Shown in pieces: positions 61,394-64,000 of a stretch of DNA of 64,000 nt. The notes under the pieces are model-generated. The model was not told where the DNA came from. It did not search any database and was given only the letters and a program-made list of their open reading frames with translations. The stretch's first letter is position 1. The number at the start of each line of letters is the position of its first letter. Made by a program: the position numbers and the translations under genes. Origin of the DNA: Clostridia bacterium (GTDB lineage Bacteria > Bacillota > Clostridia > Oscillospirales > Acutalibacteraceae). The stretch spans positions 62,001-126,000 of the forward strand of contig JAKSQP010000003.1 of NCBI GenBank assembly GCA_024404025.1, in the 5' to 3' direction.

Positions 61394-61449
61394 TTGAGCC
61401 GGTTGACCGGTTTTTCGCATAATTGAGGAAAAGCAAAGGAGAAAAAGAA

Positions 61450-62151
61450 ATGTCAGATAAAAAAATCAAGCTTGAGCTTTATCTTGTAAGGCACGGAGAA
61501 TCCATGTCACAGGCAGGTCTTAATGACACTCTGCCGCCCGAAATTGCGTCCGATACGCCTTTAAGCCCGAAAGGTCACAGGCAGGCGGAGCTTCTCGGAG
61601 AATATTTTTCGTCGTTTCCTCTTGATCATGTTATTTCAAGTCCGCTTCGCAGAGCCGCAAATACGGCTTATGAGGTTGTTTCAAGGCAGCCGGAAAACGG
61701 CGCAAGATTTGCAGAAGTGCATAAACTTTTTGTTGAATGTGGAACCGGAGAGGATACTCCGGGCAGAACTATCGAAGAAATCAGAAAAGAATTTCCCCCG
61801 ATGGCTGCTGCACAGGGCATGAAAGAAGATGAAAAGCTGATTTATTACGGCAGAGATGATACCGATCAGCAACTTCTTGACAGAGCAAAAATATGTATTG
61901 ATTATCTGCTTGAAAGATTCCATAACGGAGAAAAGGTTATGGTGACCGCTCATGCGGCATTTGATACTTTTCTTATGTTTGCCGCTCTCGGTCTTCCGGC
62001 GGAAAATAAATTTGACCCGTCATTTTTTAACACAAGCATAACAAAAATCGTTTTCTTCAATGAGGGCGAGGGTGCGTTCAGCGATATTCATCTGGAATAT
62101 CATAATGCCGTTCCTCATCTTATCGGAGAATTTGAAGAATTCAGATTTTAA
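61450..62151 (+). CDS. Histidine phosphatase (phosphoglycerate mutase-like)
   Basis: A 233-residue member of the branch 1 histidine phosphatases. The phosphohistidine motif is LVRHGESMSQ near 16-21. SPLRRAANTAYEV near 63 is the second signature, and VTAHAAFDTFLMFAALG near 167 gives the second catalytic His. Residues 80-150 form the substrate lid. AAAGGAG points to ATG 61450, though the frame is open 27 bases upstream. The substrate is unknown; next to a GDPD-like gene, a small organophosphate is likely. Confidence 0.85.
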   Translation: MSDKKIKLELYLVRHGESMSQAGLNDTLPPEIASDTPLSPKGHRQAELLGEYFSSFPLDHVISSPLRRAANTAYEVVSRQPENGARFAEVHKLFVECGTGEDTPGRTIEEIRKEFPPMAAAQGMKEDEKLIYYGRDDTDQQLLDRAKICIDYLLERFHNGEKVMVTAHAAFDTFLMFAALGLPAENKFDPSFFNTSITKIVFFNEGEGAFSDIHLEYHNAVPHLIGEFEEFRF

Positions 62152-62165
62152 GGAGAATTAAGCTT

Positions 62166-63722
62166 ATGATTATCAGAAAACCGGATTCGATTTTTATTAA
62201 CGGAGAATATACGGCAGAAAATACAAAGGTTGAAACCGAGCTTATCAATGGCGGACTTGATGTTTATCTTACTTCAAGCGGAAAAATAAAATTCGTTCAG
62301 CTTCACTGGAATCTGAAGGACGATGAAATCCGCAGGGAAAAAATAAGCATTTTAGGCGATGAGTTTGAAAGAGGATACGGCAAAATTTCCTGGCAGGGGC
62401 TGAATTATGAAAGAATTATGCCCTGGTATTTTGCAGTTTCAAACGGAAGCGATTCCGTAACCGATTACAGCGGAAGATATACAGAATGTTTCGGTGTTGA
62501 AGTTCGTCCCCGTGCATTTTGCAGCTGGTATTATGACGGCAGGGGAATTGACCTCATTCTCGATGTCAGAAACGGCGGAATCCCCGTTGAACTCGGCGGC
62601 AGAAAGCTCAAAGCGGCAACGGTGTTTTTCAAAGAATACCGCAATGTTTCCGCATTTTCGGCTCTCAAATCGTTTTGCTCCGTGATGAGCAGAAATCCGC
62701 TTAAAACGGATAAAATTATTTACGGCTCCAATAACTGGTATTATGCCTACGGAAGGAGCAGCGCAGAAGAGATAATCAGCGACACAGAGCTTGTTGCCGA
62801 CCTCTGCAAAGGCTGCAAAAACAAACCGTTTATGGTTATTGATGACGGCTGGACTCCTCACAGAACAACTGCTCCGTGGGTTTCAAATGAAAAATTCGGA
62901 GATATGAAGGCTCTTGCCGAAAAGATGAATGAAAAGGGAGTTATTCCCGGAATCTGGGTCAGATTTCTTTACGATGAAAAATTTGAACTTGATCTGCCCG
63001 AAGAAGCGAGAAGAAACGGCTGCAGAGAACGCCTTGATCCGACTCATCCGGCAGTAAAGTCGTTTATATCAGAAACAATTGATAATATCGTTTCCTGGGG
63101 ATATAAACTCATTAAACACGATTTTTCATCCAATGATATTTCTCTCGGCGTATGGGGTAAAGATGTCGGCAATTACTGTTTCTGCAGCAAAGAAGAGGGA
63201 TTTTATGATAAGTCAAAAACAACTGCGGAGATAGTTGTTGAATTCTATGAGCTTATTCTTGAACACGCAAAGGATACGCTTCTTATCGGATGCAACACTT
63301 TCAGCCATCTGTGTGCAGGGCTTGTTCACGCAAACAGAACGGGCGATGATACAAGCGGCAGAGAATGGATTCAGACGAGAAAAATGGGCGTTAATTCGCT
63401 TGCATTCCGTCTTTGCCAGAACGGCTCATTCTATATTTCGGATGCGGACTGCGTCGGAATTCTCGGCAATAACATTGATTGGAAGCTCAACAGGCAATGG
63501 CTTGAACTTCTTTCAAAGAGCGGCTCGGCTCTCTTTGTTTCGTGCCAGCCGTCAAAGGCAGAGGGCGAAATTGCCGAAGACCTCATGAAGAATTTTGCAA
63601 TCGCCTCCGAGCAGAAGGATGAAATGATACCGCTTGACTGGATGGAAAATGTTGCTCCCGAAAGGTATCTGATAAACGGAGAAGAAAAAGTTTTCAACTG
63701 GTCAACAGATAAAAGAATATAA
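62166..63722 (+). CDS. GH36/clan GH-D alpha-galactosidase-like glycosidase
   Basis: A 518-residue cytosolic protein. An N-terminal beta-sandwich (about 1-175) precedes the TIM barrel with NNWYYAYGRSS, PFMVIDDGWTPHRTT near 218 and IPGIWVRFLYDEKF. The nucleophile motif KHDFSSNDI lies near 316, and RTGDDTSG near 385 holds the likely acid/base Asp. These are clan GH-D features (melibiase type). It ends shortly after the barrel. TAAGGAG precedes the ATG. It lies in the same run as the GDPD-like and phosphatase genes, near the GPH transporter. Confidence 0.78.
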   Translation: MIIRKPDSIFINGEYTAENTKVETELINGGLDVYLTSSGKIKFVQLHWNLKDDEIRREKISILGDEFERGYGKISWQGLNYERIMPWYFAVSNGSDSVTDYSGRYTECFGVEVRPRAFCSWYYDGRGIDLILDVRNGGIPVELGGRKLKAATVFFKEYRNVSAFSALKSFCSVMSRNPLKTDKIIYGSNNWYYAYGRSSAEEIISDTELVADLCKGCKNKPFMVIDDGWTPHRTTAPWVSNEKFGDMKALAEKMNEKGVIPGIWVRFLYDEKFELDLPEEARRNGCRERLDPTHPAVKSFISETIDNIVSWGYKLIKHDFSSNDISLGVWGKDVGNYCFCSKEEGFYDKSKTTAEIVVEFYELILEHAKDTLLIGCNTFSHLCAGLVHANRTGDDTSGREWIQTRKMGVNSLAFRLCQNGSFYISDADCVGILGNNIDWKLNRQWLELLSKSGSALFVSCQPSKAEGEIAEDLMKNFAIASEQKDEMIPLDWMENVAPERYLINGEEKVFNWSTDKRI

Positions 63723-63730
63723 AAAATTCA

Positions 63731-63766
63731 GCAGGCAGTCTTTGTTTTGGACTGCCTGCCTTTTTT
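63731..63766. terminator. Terminator after the GH36-like gene
   Basis: GCAGGCAGTC (63731-63740) pairs with GACTGCCTGC (63750-63759), followed by CTTTTTT. It also faces the convergent gene at the right edge. Confidence 0.88.
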
Positions 63767-63795
63767 ATTTCCGTTCCGAGAAAGATAGTAAAAAA

Positions 63796-64000
63796 TTATG
63801 AAAAATAAACCGTTCCGACGTTCCAGCCGTCAATGCCTTTAACGGTAACGATCATATCGCTTCCGTCAAAAGTGAATTCGGGCTGATATTCCTCATCTCT
63901 GTCAATGTAAACGGGTTTATCCGAGAACGGATTTTTGATTCTGATTTTAATATTTCTGTTTCTGTAAAGCTCGCAGTTGACAACCGAAACGGAATAAAGC
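63796..64000 (-). CDS. C-terminal fragment of a beta-sandwich protein (runs off the window)
   Basis: A minus-strand frame is open from the right edge to a TAA at 63796-63798. Its 68 residues alternate hydrophobic and polar positions (SVSVVNCELY, KIRIKNPF, EFTFDGSDMIVTVKGIDGW) and end VGTVYFS, like the terminal all-beta domain of a glycoside hydrolase. Too little is visible to name the enzyme. Convergent with the GH36-like gene across a terminator. Confidence 0.6.
   Translation of the reverse strand, partial: LYSVSVVNCELYRNRNIKIRIKNPFSDKPVYIDRDEEYQPEFTFDGSDMIVTVKGIDGWNVGTVYFS

Overview
The window reads as a chromosomal segment of a spore-forming Gram-positive anaerobe of class Clostridia, perhaps near the Oscillospiraceae/Ruminococcaceae. 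The basis is gene order typical of Bacillota (gmk-rpoZ-priA-def-fmt-rsmB-rlmN-prpC-prkC-rsgA-spoVM; tepA-spoIIIE; miaB-ylbF-mutS-mutL-miaA; yggS-sepF-divIVA-lspA-rluD), a recognisable SpoVM peptide, split transketolase subunits, AGGAGG-type ribosome binding sites with frequent TTG/GTG starts, and Sec signal peptides without outer-membrane genes. The genus cannot be named from the sequence alone.

Layout. 1-11400 (+) is one dense run: transcription and replication restart (rpoZ, priA), N-terminal protein processing (def, fmt), a membrane zinc peptidase, rRNA methylation (rsmB, rlmN), the PASTA kinase/phosphatase pair, rsgA, a small membrane protein and spoVM. The last two are too short for ordinary gene calling. 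11400-17190 (-) holds a 281-bp structured repeat, a lipoprotein/SGNH pair, a three-gene FAD oxidoreductase operon resembling anaerobic glycerol-3-phosphate dehydrogenase, and a sirtuin. 17290-42190 (+) is a second long core run: tepA, spoIIIE, a YgiQ radical-SAM protein, a ComEC-like hydrolase with its DUF3006 partner, miaB to miaA, the cell-division block, split transketolase, two uncharacterised envelope or coiled-coil proteins and an orphan class I fumarase beta subunit.

42190-64000 is accessory and changes strand often. It has a stand-alone MraY-like transferase, a PfkB kinase, tRNA-Arg(ACG), and a second copy of the 280-bp repeat. A cluster of exported enzymes follows: three PHP-domain proteins, an SGNH hydrolase and a large lipase. 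Beyond these lie a 26-residue peptide gene in a structured leader, a lysoplasmalogenase-like protein, a class 3 lipase, a YitT protein, two metallophosphoesterases, a membrane HEYGH protein, a GPH-type sugar symporter, GH29 and GH36-like glycosidases, a GDPD-like protein and a histidine phosphatase. Together this suggests scavenging of phosphoesters, lipids and fucose/galactose glycans, with the split transketolase and possibly the glycerol-phosphate oxidoreductase as internal outlets; that link is inference.

The least explained signals are: (i) a pair of 280-bp repeats whose interiors match while their inverted termini differ yet stay self-complementary; (ii) exported enzymes that all end in hydrophobic/amphipathic tails, next to a free-standing peptide of similar character; and (iii) the structured leader of that peptide, which shares a hairpin with the repeat.
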